From Orychophragmus violaceus (Eukaryota > Streptophyta > Magnoliopsida > Brassicales > Brassicaceae), in assembly GCA_030180135.1 (NCBI GenBank), contig CM058231.1, forward strand, positions 34,413,034 to 34,477,033: a stretch of DNA of 64,000 bases. The letters run 5' to 3'. This document shows positions 21,828 to 33,216 of this stretch, in pieces; the stretch's first letter is position 1, and the number at the start of each line of letters is the position of its first letter. The notes under the pieces were generated by a model. It ran no database searches. It had not been told where the DNA came from and saw nothing but the letters and a program-made list of their open reading frames with translations. The position numbers were made by a program, and so were the translations under genes.

Positions 21828-22327
21828 NNNNNNNNNNNNNNNNNNNNNNNNNNNNNNNNNNNNNNNNNNNNNNNNNNNNNNNNNNNNNNNNNNNNNNNNN
21901 NNNNNNNNNNNNNNNNNNNNNNNNNNNNNNNNNNNNNNNNNNNNNNNNNNNNNNNNNNNNNNNNNNNNNNNNNNNNNNNNNNNNNNNNNNNNNNNNNNNN
22001 NNNNNNNNNNNNNNNNNNNNNNNNNNNNNNNNNNNNNNNNNNNNNNNNNNNNNNNNNNNNNNNNNNNNNNNNNNNNNNNNNNNNNNNNNNNNNNNNNNNN
22101 NNNNNNNNNNNNNNNNNNNNNNNNNNNNNNNNNNNNNNNNNNNNNNNNNNNNNNNNNNNNNNNNNNNNNNNNNNNNNNNNNNNNNNNNNNNNNNNNNNNN
22201 NNNNNNNNNNNNNNNNNNNNNNNNNNNNNNNNNNNNNNNNNNNNNNNNNNNNNNNNNNNNNNNNNNNNNNNNNNNNNNNNNNNNNNNNNNNNNNNNNNNN
22301 NNNNNNNNNNNNNNNNNNNNNNNNNNN
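21828..22327. other. Assembly gap of 500 N
   Basis: Exactly 500 unresolved bases, which is likely a placeholder length. It should contain the Tekay-like gag N-terminus and possibly the PBS. Any open reading frame running through it is meaningless. Confidence 0.98.
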
Positions 22328-23468
22328 TTAAATATTAATACAAACATAACTTTGAAACTTTCGTTGCGAAAGGGACGTCGACACTATATCGACTGACCCT
22401 AACGTCCTGCGATCCGCTACTCCTACGGGTTACCTTAAAAAGATGTAAAAGAGAGGAGAGAGCGATCTATTATCGATCCAGTGAGTTGAAGATTCCCCAA
22501 CTAATAAAGTAACTTTCCGTCTACCCAACCCAACCCCAAACACAAGCAATGACGGAAAGTTACACAAGCAATAATAAATAGCCGAAGCACTATAACAACA
22601 AATTAAATTATATGCATGCTACGGGCCTGAAAATATCGTCATTCCCTAGAAATACTTATCCCGTCACCATATATGCCCACAGTAGTAATTCCCTCGACTC
22701 TTACTAATACGAAGTACTACAAGCAAGACACCGTTCTCCGTCCATCGATACGCGGCGACTCGGGCTACCCCTAGAAATCCAAAGCTTCCATGCATTCCGG
22801 CCCTAGGACATGAACTCGTATTCTCCGGACCACACATCTACCGACATCAACCCAGTAGGTTAACACCTGCCATAACCACGACCCGAGAGTACATGAACTG
22901 ACCGGTAAGCTCCCGAGAATCCATCGGGTAGGGAAGTCGATATGCCCACTATAATACCATGTCACTAACACTTCAATCAAACCGTTAATCATATCACATC
23001 ACAACAATCATATCACACATCAAATCATCAATCAATTATTCATATACCAATCAACATTTCATTATTATCTCATTACTTAATAATGTTTCGTATTTTAGTC
23101 ATTCGTTCATTACACGGTTATCAATCAAAAGTACGTTATAACATAAACAACAATATCCATAACATCAATATCAACCAATCAAGAAACCAAGTATAATCAT
23201 AACAATAATATCCTAATAACTATATCAAACCGACACTAGTCATAGTCATCCCAACGGATCATAACTTAGTGTCGGGAACCTGCGTAATAATACGTTAGCC
23301 AAACAATTAACCCCAACTCACCAATACTTTGTCGCGGTTGACCCCGGTAATTGATAGCCTCACTACACGAACCTCTGGAACGGACCTTACTATAAGCCGC
23401 CTACAACGGAAGAGAAGGTCGGTACATGGGATGAACGTTGAAAATCTCCGCACCTCCGTCACCATCCC

Positions 23469-23535
23469 AACTCTCTCTCTCTCTCTTCTCTCTTCTCTCT
23501 TCTCTCTTCTCTCTTCTCTCTTCTCTCTCTCTCTC

Positions 23536-23608
<73 letters not shown>

Positions 23609-23617
23609 CTCTCTCTC

Positions 23618-23673
<56 letters not shown>

Positions 23674-23745
23674 CATCTCCTCTCTCTCTCTCTCTCTCTT
23701 CTCTCTCCTCTCTCTCTCTCTCCTCCTTCTCTTCTTCCCTCCTTC
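23469..23745. repeat. (CT)n/(GA)n compound microsatellite
   Basis: Runs of CT interrupted by TTCT, CCT and AT steps, followed by a CTTCTTCTT/CCCTCCGG repeat to about 23830. The open frames across it (Ser/Leu-rich or Arg/Glu-rich) are low-complexity artefacts. Confidence 0.97.
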
Positions 23746-23907
23746 CTCCGGCTTCTTCTTCTTCTTCCCTCCGGCTTCTTCTTCTTCCCTCCGGCTTCTT
23801 CTTCTTCCCTTCTCCTTCTTCTTCTTCCTCCCTTCTTCCTTCTTATTTCTCTCTTCTTTACTCCTTTAAGTTTTTGGTGTGAAGAATAATAGATGGAAAG
23901 GCCTCCT

Positions 23908-23915
23908 TTTATATA
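23908..23915 (-). promoter_or_regulatory. TATA box of the presumed Tekay LTR promoter
   Basis: On minus TATATAAA within CACTATATATAAAAGG. It lies about 170 nt upstream (in the minus direction) of the GA-rich tract, as expected for a transcription start inside an LTR. Confidence 0.5.
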
Positions 23916-24570
23916 TAGTGAAAATGAAGTGATCTCCACCCCACCATTTGTCTTACCTCCCCTCTCCATCTTCCTCCACGATTTTACACAAAAAAAACCA
24001 GCCAAAAAATTGCATTTCATCTCTCTTACCTTACACTTGTAGCTTCTTTCTAGAAGCCTCTTGGATGGTTACCACAACAACATTGATTCAATGTATCCAA
24101 CATTACAAACAATGGGTCTTCTTTCTTCTAGCAAGATTTTGTCGCCCATGCTCATTTTTGGGCTTGAATTATGTCTAAAAAATTCATTTCTCATCCCAAG
24201 CCATCTTGATCCAAGCCCAAGTCTTCATGATTTTATTTTGATTTTTTACTCAGTAATTACCCTTTAATGGTCTAAAAATTATAACTGAAACTTGGGATCA
24301 AATATGGCTAAATCCTTTATACCATAGCTCATACATAATTTAATAGATCTGTGGTCGAAATGTCATAATTTTTTGTGGACTTTAGTCATTAATTATCCCT
24401 AAATTCCTACTCACCCGATCATTTAATCGATTTCTCTGTAAAACCGGTTATTTATGAAAATTCCTAAGGATTTCAAAAATTAATTATAATGAACTTCTTA
24501 GAAAGATAATTCATTTTTTTATTATGAATAAAATATAATTACATTTAATAATAATATTTTATCGTCTTTC

Positions 24571-26803
24571 GAGATCAGGGTATCAAAGTGTTCGGCCAAC
24601 TGAACATCGTCAAGACAAAACCGGCATGGATTCAAGTTAATTTGCGGCCGAGGTATGAGCTGAGAGCTGGTGTTAAACCCAGAAAACTCACGGTTAGCAT
24701 AGGAAGTACTTATTTGTCAAAATTGACAAGTTCTCATTTCCTAACCCAACAGCCCCGGTTGTCAGCGCATGGAATCTTTCTGTTGGTAGTTGATCAGTCG
24801 GTTAACCATTAACATGTTTTCTTGTCCTTGAACCTAACTGCTGTTCTTCTTTTGTTTCATTTCGTCTCAATCCGAAGTGACTTAATCAGGAATACCTAGA
24901 CGACGTCAGCAAGAAGTTTTATGAGCTTGGTCATCAGACTTTGCACAAGCCTGAAGATGCTACAACGAGCAAAACCACTGAGTTTGACCCTTCTTTTGCT
25001 GATTTTGAACCATTTTTATTTTGTTCTTATCATCAAGAATTCCTTTTCGTAGCATCCCAGCCGAAGAATCAGATGGGGAAAACAAGGAAAGTCATTCATA
25101 GCATGGTGATCGATCCAAATAAGAGGTCAAAACCTTCTGATATGATGGTAACAAGGCAGATGGTTCTAACCAATCTGTGCGCGGCTACCAAAAAAGACTA
25201 CCTCCCCTAGATCGCAATCTAAGAGGGGAGAATACCAATCCTCCAATGATGTCGATAAGAAAAAGGCTGAGGAGGCTAAGAGGTGCTCCTCTGAGCTTAG
25301 ATCGAAGAGGGCGGCCGACGGCGCCGATGCTTCAAAGAAGAGAAGCATGACTACGTCCGTCAAAGAAGAACTGGAAGATCCTCCTTCTCAATTTATTCGG
25401 AAGGCTGTAAAGTCTTCGGGTCTGGTTGAGAAAACTCTTTCAACCGATAAAGGCGTTCTACCTCCTTCTGTTACTCAAAAGGTTCTGACTCTAGGAACTT
25501 CTGGGACATCGACCTCGCCTGCTGGGGAAAAGAAGCGCTCTTCGGAGGACGCAAGTCATTCTGAAAGTTCGGGGTAGAATAAGCGTTTGAAGGTCGGTGA
25601 TTCTTCGCAGAATTGGAGAAACAGATCCTTCGCGCTCCAAGGGGGAAAGCTTAAGAGCCCGAACGAATATTATTGCGGGCAGCTGATCCGGAATATCTCA
25701 TTTGAGGTCACCTTGCCCTGTCTAGTGAGCCAGATTTACAAGCCGGACGTTTATCGCAACATCTCTCAGTACCTCGTCAATGTAGGTATTTTTCTTGCTC
25801 CTTTTATTTTGGCATCCTTGCAGTCGTTTTGACAGTCGTTTTGATGTGGGGAATCTCCTTGTTGAATTCATACGTCTTCGATATGAATCGGCATTTATTG
25901 AACCGAGGCTCCGAGGCCAAGGAAGAGCTCGTTAAAAGACGAAGGAATTTGAAAATTTTTGCCTTTCTGATGAGATCTCCCAGGTGAGCGAGGATAATCT
26001 CAAGAGTCAAATTTCTTCACTCACGGGGAAGGTAGAGCTGTGGGAGGCTCGTAACAAGGAGGTTGAAGAACTGCAACGTCAAGTTGGCTGGCGAGCTTGC
26101 GGAGGAGAAGAAGAAACACTTCAAGAAATTAAGGGATGGGTGGAAAATTTCCTCAGCAACTCTCTGCGAGACTCTTAACGCTCGTCGCATCTTGGCGGAC
26201 AAGTATGAATATCGCTTGTGGGAGCTGAAGGAGGTGTTTGCCGCGAAGGAGGCTGAGAGCGATGCATATATGCACCCGAGCCAGTATTCCAGGACCTTGG
26301 ATTACCTTAAGGTGCTGCGATATGAGAAGGGGGTGCCCGTTCCTGATAGTGCTTTCGCCGAGATAGGGGAGAAGAGGAAGTAGTGGGATGAGACGATCGA
26401 TCGGATCAATGCTCCAGAGATTGGAGATGATTTCTTTGTAGTTTCGCCAGTTTCAGGCAGAGTGCACGATCTCAATCCCTCTTCCCCTCTTCCTTTTCAA
26501 CCTCAGTCCTTCGTTCCGCCAACTGATGGTGCCTTCGCGTTTGACGAGTTTGGCACTAATGTTGATGCGATGTCGAAGGATGTGGTTGAGACATTGAAGA
26601 GCCCTGAAGATGCTCAGCTTGCGGTGACGGGAACTTCTTCATCATTACCCGTGGTGATTCCCTCCTCGACCTCGGCGGCTCTCTCGACCGATCCGGCTCA
26701 AAAATATTCCTCCAACGGCGAGGCCTTATTTTGTCTTTTGTTTGTAACACTTTTCCTTTGGGGTAGTAGGATCTCCCCTTTTTGTAGAACTGGTTTAGGG
26801 TGA
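24571..26803 (+). pseudogene. Antisense extra gene of the Tat-like element (decayed)
   Basis: Plus-strand pieces in shifting frames form one degraded protein. They are a start segment (24588-24812), a segment with KFYELGHQ and the basic MGKTRKVIHSMVIDPNKRSK (24930-25210), a Lys/Ser/Glu-rich linker (25240-25577), and a coiled-coil-like region with LAEEKKKHFKKLRDGW and LNARRILADKYEYRLWELKE (25984-26383). A Pro/Ser-rich tail runs to about 26803. Apparent splice-like junctions interrupt it, and there are stops at 25208, 25575 and 26381. This layout resembles Brassicaceae transposon-associated coiled-coil proteins. I do not assign a function. Its orientation is opposite to gag and protease of the same element. 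Confidence 0.55.
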
Positions 26804-27877
26804 CGACGTCCCCCTTTAAAATCGAAATGCTTTTAGCTTTATTTTAGCGGAATCTCTTTTGAAATGTTTCTTAGCTATGTTTTGATCGTATGAAGGCATG
26901 AAGTACTTTGCCTTAGACTGAAATTTGTTCTTAAAATCGACAAGCTTTCGAACTGGTTGCAGTAATTTGACAAATAATGCTTTTTAGCGAAGACTAACTT
27001 CGCTTGTGAACGATTGTTTCGTGTATACTCTGAGTGAAAACTTTGAGAGTTCTTATGAGTGGAGGCGAGCTCGTCTCATCGTTTGATGAAATAGTCTTAG
27101 ACTCGGTGTTCGAGTGAGTACTCGGTTTTTCCTTGAGTAAGAACTCGTCTTTGATTTGCGAGCGAAGGCTTAGTAAGTCGGTTGTCAGTTTTTTCTATTG
27201 TGAAATCCATTGAAGTACCCGACGAAAAAGACTTTAACGTTTGCTTATGAAGTTTTATTTTCAGTTTGGCTTTGCGTGTATTTACTCGGCAATAGCACGG
27301 TCGGTAATTGTACCTTGAAAAAGGGTCTAGTTTTTATTACGCGAGTGAAGACTCAGTTTTGATTCATCGAGCGAGACTTAGAATCAGTTTTTATATTTCG
27401 AACTCGAGATCTGCTATGCGAGGTAGGTCGGCTTATGTAGTCTATTTGAGTTAGAGAGCGGGGGCAATTCCCAGATTTTTCCTTGTGCCGATACGATTTG
27501 GATTGGAATCCTCGTCGTATGGTAAAGGTGAATGTTCTTTCACGTTGGTGTGCGGATTGATTTGAGTAGAGCACCTGGCCAGGGTGCCGACGTTGTTTAA
27601 GACAAGAGTTTTTTACAAACAAAAGTCTGTTTTTATTGATTTACGGTCGCACTCTGGGAAGAGTTGCCTACGTACCTCGGAAACGAGGATCAAGCCGTTC
27701 GTAGTTCATATTACATAAGGTAATTGTCTTTTTGTACATAAACCGTAAAAAGAGAGCTCGTCCGTGATGCTTTGGCTTTATCGAGTCCAGGTCTGGTCCT
27801 GATGAGGTACGGTCATTTTTCCGGTGCTTCCACTTCCCTCAAGAGTTTTCCACGTAGTGGGCGGATCTGGTGCGATC
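26804..27877. other. Tat-like spacer, no gene
   Basis: About 1.07 kb without a supportable gene. It contains loosely repeated phrases around GAGCGAAGACT / GAGTGAAGACTC and ends where the protease frame stops. It occupies the place where RT-RNase H-integrase would be in a full-length element. Confidence 0.6.
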
Positions 27878-28438
27878 TTATTTTTCCCTTTCGGCTCGGA
27901 GGGGTGACAGAGCTTTCGTTTGCGGATGAAACATAGCCTTGAAGTGGTCTGATCCCCTCTGAGTGTGTGGATTCCGTTTGGAGTTGAGAATTTTACGCAG
28001 TGATGGTATGTCGAGGCGACTTCCTAAAATAGCATTGTAGATAGCAGGCCTGTCGAGGATGATAAACTTTGTCATATTTGCCATTCCGCCGACATAGATT
28101 GGCAGCTTAACTGTGCTTATTGTCATGGTTTTATTGCCATCAAATCCGACAAGTGGTTGCACCTTTGGCTTGACATGTAAGTTTTTGAATTCTGCCTTTT
28201 CGAGTGATTCCTTGAAAATCACGTCGACTAAGCTTCTTGTGTCGACCAGTACGCGGGAGATCTCGTAGTCCCCGATCAGGATGTCGACTACCAAGGGTTC
28301 GTTGTGCGGCATGTCTACTTCGAGTGCGTTGGCTTCGGTGAATGAAAGAGGTATGCCTTCTTCGATGGGAAGAGGATTATGCTTGATTATGTGGCCTTTC
28401 GACCGTACTATTTGATCAATCGCACCAAGCCCGAACAC
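27878..28438 (-). pseudogene. Tat-type aspartic protease domain
   Basis: 186 codons on minus, open. The active-site region reads ISRVLVDTRSLVDVIF, where the family has VDTGSS, so the catalytic triad glycine is replaced by Arg. Other family landmarks are PLVVDILIGDYE before it and PAIYNAILGSRLDI after it. Gag lies upstream and no RT follows. It is probably catalytically dead. Confidence 0.85.
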
Positions 28439-28525
28439 AGCTACAGGCTGCCCATTATCATGTTAATTCTCCGGCGAGGTTATGGTGCTGCTCTGCCCTC
28501 ATCATCTTCGTCCCAAGGACGCCTA

Positions 28526-29792
28526 TTAGGTTCCGTTTCTGGGGATGTTCCTCTGGCTAGGTTTCCTGTTTAGAGCTTCCCTTTGGTCTCCTTGCCCGTT
28601 GGCGTCTTTCCCATTATTGTTACTTTTGGACCGTCGACCGCCTCGCTCGGGGTTGACTATCTTGCCTTTGCGATATTGATCCAGCAAAAAGTCGGCCAAG
28701 TTTCGGCATGACGCGGTGTCATGAGAGTACTTAGTCGAGCCGAAGCTTTCTGGAGAGTATAGCATATTGCGAACATACTTGTTCCATCTCTACGACGTGT
28801 TGCCGATGAAAAAGGTTGAAGAGACTTTACCGTGATTATCATATTGGTGGTAGGATTTCGATTTTTCTTTTGCTGTTGAGGCTTTCTTAGTCGAGCCGGA
28901 GCTTTCTGAAGAGTATAGCGTGTTCCTCTTCCAACTCTATGAATGCCACTGCTCTATGCAATGCGTCTTCTGAGGATGTCAGCTCGTTGAGCTTCAGATC
29001 CCTTCTGAAGTCCGAGTTGTACCATAAGCCCTTCCAAAGCGCTCCTATAGCCACACTGTCTTCTAAGGATGTCGGCTTGTTGAGCTTCAGATCCCTTCTG
29101 AAGTCCGAGTTGTACCATAAGCCCTTCCAAAGCGCTCCTCTAGCCACACTATCGTCTACGTTTATTCTAGATACCACCTCCTTATATCGATCAACGAACT
29201 CCCATAAGGGCTCGTCTTGCTTCTGCTCAAGGTCCCATAGGTCGGCATCTAATGATTCAAGAGTTATGTATAAAGAGTAGTGCTTCCGGAACGTTTCTGA
29301 GACCTGGTGAAAGCTATCGATCTATTCCATTTTGAGTCGCGAGAACCAGGTAAGGGCCGTTCCATTGTAGGTGAGTTTTGGCGTCCAAGAAAGTTTTCTT
29401 GGAGCAAGGCTTGTTGAGTGGCGAGCATGGTGTTTCGCTCGTTCGCCGCTTTGTCCATCCTATCCATTCGGTTCATGAGCATCTGGAGCATCTCCGTCGT
29501 GATGTGGTTTCCGGTTCTGGTTGTCGGTGCTGCGGTGTTTGCCGCACGCGCTACTCTCGCCAGTGCCATTGTGTCCCCTGCACGCCTAGCGGTAGTTATA
29601 GTTGCGCTAGTTGTCGCCTGAGTTGTTCCTGCAACGGGTGCGCTTGGGGCGTTCAGGTTTCCCGCGAGTATCGCGTTGTCCTGCGATCCAGAAGTAGTTG
29701 AATGTTGTGAGCTTCATCACCTTGCTGGGACGGGTTGGACTGGGTCCGCTCTCCTCCCATTGTGTTGCTGGTGTTGGTGATGTCAACGGCAT
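28526..29792 (-). pseudogene. Tat-type gag, frameshifted
   Basis: The start is probably at 29792 (MPLTSPTPATQ). A coiled-coil stretch with MLQMLMNRMDRMDKAANERN follows (about 29500), then the capsid part with ALWKGLWYNSDFRRDLKLN and ALHRAVAFIELEEEHAIL (29177-28887), and LADFLLDQYRKGKIV near 28700. The frames differ between pieces. A 93-bp segment is tandemly duplicated inside the capsid part (28965-29057 and 29058-29150), adding 31 codons in frame. Confidence 0.8.
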
Positions 29793-29876
29793 TGCTTGCT
29801 CCTCCTGTCTCCTGCGATGAGAGTGGTGTTTATGTCATTGCCGATCTTCCCTTTGATGGTATGAATGTATCCAAAG

Positions 29877-29894
29877 TTCCCAAAAACGGCGCCA
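29877..29894 (-). other. Primer binding site of the Tat-like element
   Basis: On minus TGGCGCCGTTTTTGGGAA, the TGGCGCCG...GGGAA form common in Tat-lineage elements. It is two bases from the LTR border at 29897. Confidence 0.75.
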
Positions 29895-29896
29895 AT

Positions 29897-30321
29897 TGTT
29901 GATTCAAAGAACCACAACGATCAATTCAATAAACTGGTCTTAAATTTAGGGACTTGAATAGTTCGAATCTAAGGACTAAAAGGCAATAACGAAAGGACCT
30001 AAAATTTTAGTCTTTATTGATCTTAAGCTCGAAATCGAATGATCTCTTTGCCTAGGGTCTCTGTAACAATGAATGAACTTAGTATTTTCCTGCGCATGAG
30101 AAGAATATTTATATCAGGAGAATTAGAGCTTTTTCCTAGATTATGTCTGTTACGATAAAGTAAAATCTGAACAACATAGATTTTCTTTCAATTTTAGAGA
30201 TCTGTGTTTATCTTATTCCATTTTATAAATATTTTAATTTGCCTATTAACATATTTCCTTGTTTTCTGTAGGTCGGCCGGGGCATCTTTGCCGAGCTACG
30301 TCAAGTCGGGCCGACTTCTCT
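29897..30321 (-). repeat. 5' LTR of the Tat-like element, proximal part
   Basis: Starts TGTTGATTCAAAG on plus next to the PBS and runs to the CACTA insertion point. The remainder continues at 35646-35724, giving about 501 bp in total. The outer end reads CG where TG would be expected on minus, so it is likely mutated. Confidence 0.7.
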
Positions 30322-30533
30322 CACTACAAGAAATGTGGGTATTAATAGCATCGGAAGATAGCGTTTATTACAGTTCTGCTATTGTATACGGACACGGGTT
30401 TTTTCATAGCATTTGTTATTATAAAACGCTATATTTGTTATCGCGGGAAAGTAAAAATTTTAGCCGCATAAATTTGCTAAGTACCGACACCTTACCATTG
30501 CAGATCCAAAATTTAACGCTATCTTACATCTTA

Positions 30534-30790
30534 CTCCCTCCGTTCCTTTATGATTGATGTTTTAGAAAAAAAATTGTTTCAAAAAGATTGATGTTGTAAG
30601 TTTTCTATGCAACTTTTACTAATTATTGTTTACAAATTGTGAATTCCAAAAACTATATTAAATTGTTATTGGTTAATAGTTATTGGAATGTGTTTTAATA
30701 AATGACAAATATACATTTATAATTAAATATTAATTATTTATTAATATGTGTGAAAATTTTAAAACATCAATCTTTAAGGAACAGAGGGAG
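30534..30790. mobile_element. Stowaway-like MITE
   Basis: 257 bp with terminal inverted repeats CTCCCTCCGTTCC and GGAACAGAGGGAG, flanked by TA (30532-30533, 30791-30792). The TIR and TA duplication fit Stowaway (Tc1/mariner). Confidence 0.9.
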
Positions 30791-30960
30791 TAACTTTTAG
30801 TCAAAATAATTTATGTGAATATTTTTTCAAAGTATTCAGAAAATGAAGCGGCTAATGAAAATTCATTAGAGCCAAAATCCCTCTCATCTTGATAAATGAA
30901 CCCCTAAAAAAATAAACGTAGAGAGGAACTCGTTATCAGTTTTCATTTTTTAAGTTTTCA

Positions 30961-31032
30961 CTCGTCGACACCAAACCCGATAAGCTTCACGGCGAGATGC
31001 TCGATCTCCAACACGTTGCCGCTTTTCTCCCC
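30961..31032 (+). pseudogene. LDH: Captured L-lactate dehydrogenase exon fragment
   Basis: Twenty-four codons read LVDTKPDKLHGEMLDLQH and on to AAFLP. This is the NAD-binding region of plant L-lactate dehydrogenase just after the second Rossmann strand (family form LVDA.PDKLRGEMLDLQHAAAFLP). The similarity stops abruptly after LP. It is far too short to function and is read as a captured piece. Confidence 0.8.
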
Positions 31033-31591
31033 TTCTCCGAACAGTCATGGTAAGACATGGATTCTCAGAGAATTCCTCCCTTCCACTGGCGAATCTCTGT
31101 CTCAGAAGAAGCGAGGACAAGAATCATAGGCTCTGCCAAGGAACAAGATACGAGACCAGCAAAGGCAAGCCTTTCTCTCTCCTAATCCTCGATCAATTTA
31201 TTCAATTGCATCAGTATCTGAGCTCTATTAATTCGTTGTTCATGCTCGATTGGTTTACTGGGGGTTGCGTGAGATTTGAGTTCACAGTCTTGTTTCGGAT
31301 GTCAATTTCTTTATGAATTTAGAAACTTTCTTCTGATTAGAATCAGTCGATCATATCTGAAAAATTCATGTTTTTTAATTCAGAGATCTCTAGAGTCAAT
31401 GGCTTCTTTATTGCGTTCATTTTGTGATACACAAATTTGGTGCCACTTAACATCATTTAGGAGGATATGTAACATTGTTTGATAATGCCTCTTGTGTCTA
31501 TTAGACCAGCATTCTTGTTCGATACATCAGATGGAAGGCACGTTCATCGCTATCAAGTATTTGAACTGCAGCTCTCTATACTTTGCGGAAG

Positions 31592-32300
31592 ATGAGGGAA
31601 GAAGCTGGGAACTCTGCCGTTGTTTCCCCAAGCATTAGAGATGCCATCTGCAATGCCGGTGCCGGAGCGGCTGCTGGTCAGTTTTCGATTATCTCATATG
31701 TCTTCTTTTCTTCAGATTGGTTCTCGTTTCTTGGTTGATGTGGAACTTTCAGGTGCAATAGCTGCGACTTTTGTTTGCCTATTGGATGTAATCAAGACAA
31801 GGTTACGGGTTGTTGGCCTTATAAAGACAATTTGATGCGAATCTGTCATAGAACAAGCGTAGTTTTTTGTTTCTTTTGTTTCAGTTCCTGCCAAATAAGT
31901 CTCTAGTTTCTTTTCTTTTGTATTGTGTCTTAAGTCTCCTTTGTATTCAGACTCAAGGAATTAGATTGGATGTGGTACCTTATAGAAGCATATTGTCTGC
32001 ATTTAGTAGGATTTGTCGGGAAGAAGGATTCCGAGGGTTGTACAGGTCAGTATCTCCAGTAAAGCTGGAAAATCAAGAAATTGCAGCTGAAGTATATAAC
32101 TTAGCTTAATTTTAGACCCGCACGAAGTCACTTTCCCTTCCTCTGTCTCCTCTGCTTTCTCCATCTCACTCTTAGATAATCATTGACACAATGATCTTGT
32201 TATTGTCTCAGGTTGTGAGGTCCAAGCTCCGAGAGCAAGGGAAAGTAAGAAACGTAGAGGACGGTATTCAGGAGCAGATACTGAGCTTTTTTAGGTGCAA
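31592..32300 (+). pseudogene. NDT2: Captured NAD+ carrier (NDT2-like) gene fragment, introns retained
   Basis: Four exon pieces match Arabidopsis NDT2-type mitochondrial-carrier family proteins. They are 31592-31676 (SIRDAICNAGAGAAAG), 31753-31821 (AIAATFVCLLDVIKTRL), 31951-32046 (TQGIRLDVVPYRSILSAFSR and REEGFRGLYR) and 32211-32280 (VVRSKLREQGKVRN). The carrier signature PxDxxKT appears as LLDVIKT, so its Pro is lost. GT and AG borders are present and the first intron splits a Gly codon as a real intron would, so genomic DNA rather than cDNA was captured. Middle exons and the C-terminus are missing. The parent carries NAD+ across organelle membranes; this copy cannot. Confidence 0.85.
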
Positions 32301-32492
32301 AGACGTGAAGAAAGCAAAGAAGGCAGAGTTTGCTTTGGAGCAACAAAAGTCTAAGCTAAGGGCAATATCTCCAAGAATGTTCTATCTTGATAATTCAATA
32401 AAAAAGCTTTTTTAATTATAAGTAAGTTATTGCTGTCCAAACTCAATAGAAAATATTATCGTTACATATTTAATAAATAAAATTTACAAAAT

Positions 32493-33216
32493 AAATGAGT
32501 GTTTAGTTGGAGTATGTTATTGATAATTCCATGGATTTTATGGTATATTTGGAAGAGTAGGAATGATATGGTATACAATCAGGTTGACTGTGATCCCAAT
32601 GAAACATTACGGATAGCGGAAACGGAATATTTATCATGGGAAGGAGCCCAGGCAAGCATGGCAGTTGGAATTTCCACACCTACTGGACTCAAGAACACGA
32701 ATGAGATTAATATGGCACAAAGGGGACAATGGTGCTTTGTGGATGGTTCTTGGAAGGAGGGGGACGTATTCACTGGTCAAGGCTGGTATAGCTGCTATGA
32801 AGGAGATGTAAACAAAATGATGGGAGCCAGGAATAGTAGACAGTGTCTTTCGCCGCTACATGCGGAGTTTGGGTCACTACTATGGGCCATGGAAAGCATG
32901 ATGTTCTTCGATCAAAAAAAAATAACTTTTGCAACAGATTGTTCAGAAGTGGTGAAGATACTCTTTGAGCCGGACAACTGGCCAGCTTTTGAAGTATACA
33001 CAGAAGAAGTTGATAGACGAAGGAAGTTTTTTACGAGCTTCGAGCTCAAGCAAATCTCTCGCACCCAAAACAAGACGGCAGATAGACTAGCACGGAGTGC
33101 GCGTCTCAGGCAGTCATCAGGCACACATATCGGGCCGGAACAACCGATATGGATGATAGGAAACTAGTGTTCGTTTTACAATCTTGTTGTCAAAAAAAAA
33201 AAATGAGTGTTTAGTT
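32493..33216 (+). mobile_element. 5'-truncated LINE with RNase H domain
   Basis: Flanked by a 16-bp target duplication AAATGAGTGTTTAGTT (32493-32508 and 33201-33216), with a poly(A) tail at 33192-33203. The body codes for the end of a plant LINE ORF2: IPWILWYIWKSRND, then an RVT_3-type RNase H with CFVDGSWK, SPLHAEFGSLLWAM and FATDCSEVV, stopping at 33167. The frame is open for about 220 codons. It inserted into the captured-gene region of the CACTA element. Confidence 0.93.

Larger units (their letters stand above)
22328..24570 (-). repeat. LTR/leader region of the Tekay-like element (borders unresolved)
   Basis: No gene is supported. On minus the layout suggests an LTR. There is a TATA box (23908-23915), a transcribed region with a long GA-rich tract, and unique sequence running to the gap and gag. 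A perfect 13-bp inverted repeat GTAACTTTCCGTC lies at 22509-22521 and 22551-22563. I could not find both TG/CA ends or a second copy, so this is an inference from position and promoter-like layout. Confidence 0.5.

Noticed and set aside
21472..22396. Open frames running through the N gap
   Set aside because: The bases are unknown; the open frame is an artefact of 500 N.
23329..23889. Long Ser/Leu-rich and Arg/Glu-rich open frames across the CT tract
   Set aside because: They follow from the microsatellite alone; no start context, domain or complexity.
31592..32300. Functional NAD+ carrier gene
   Set aside because: Only parts of the carrier repeats are present, the first signature lacks its Pro, and middle exons are missing.
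32499..33167. Host RNase H-like gene
   Set aside because: Target duplication and poly(A) tail show it is the 3' end of a LINE.
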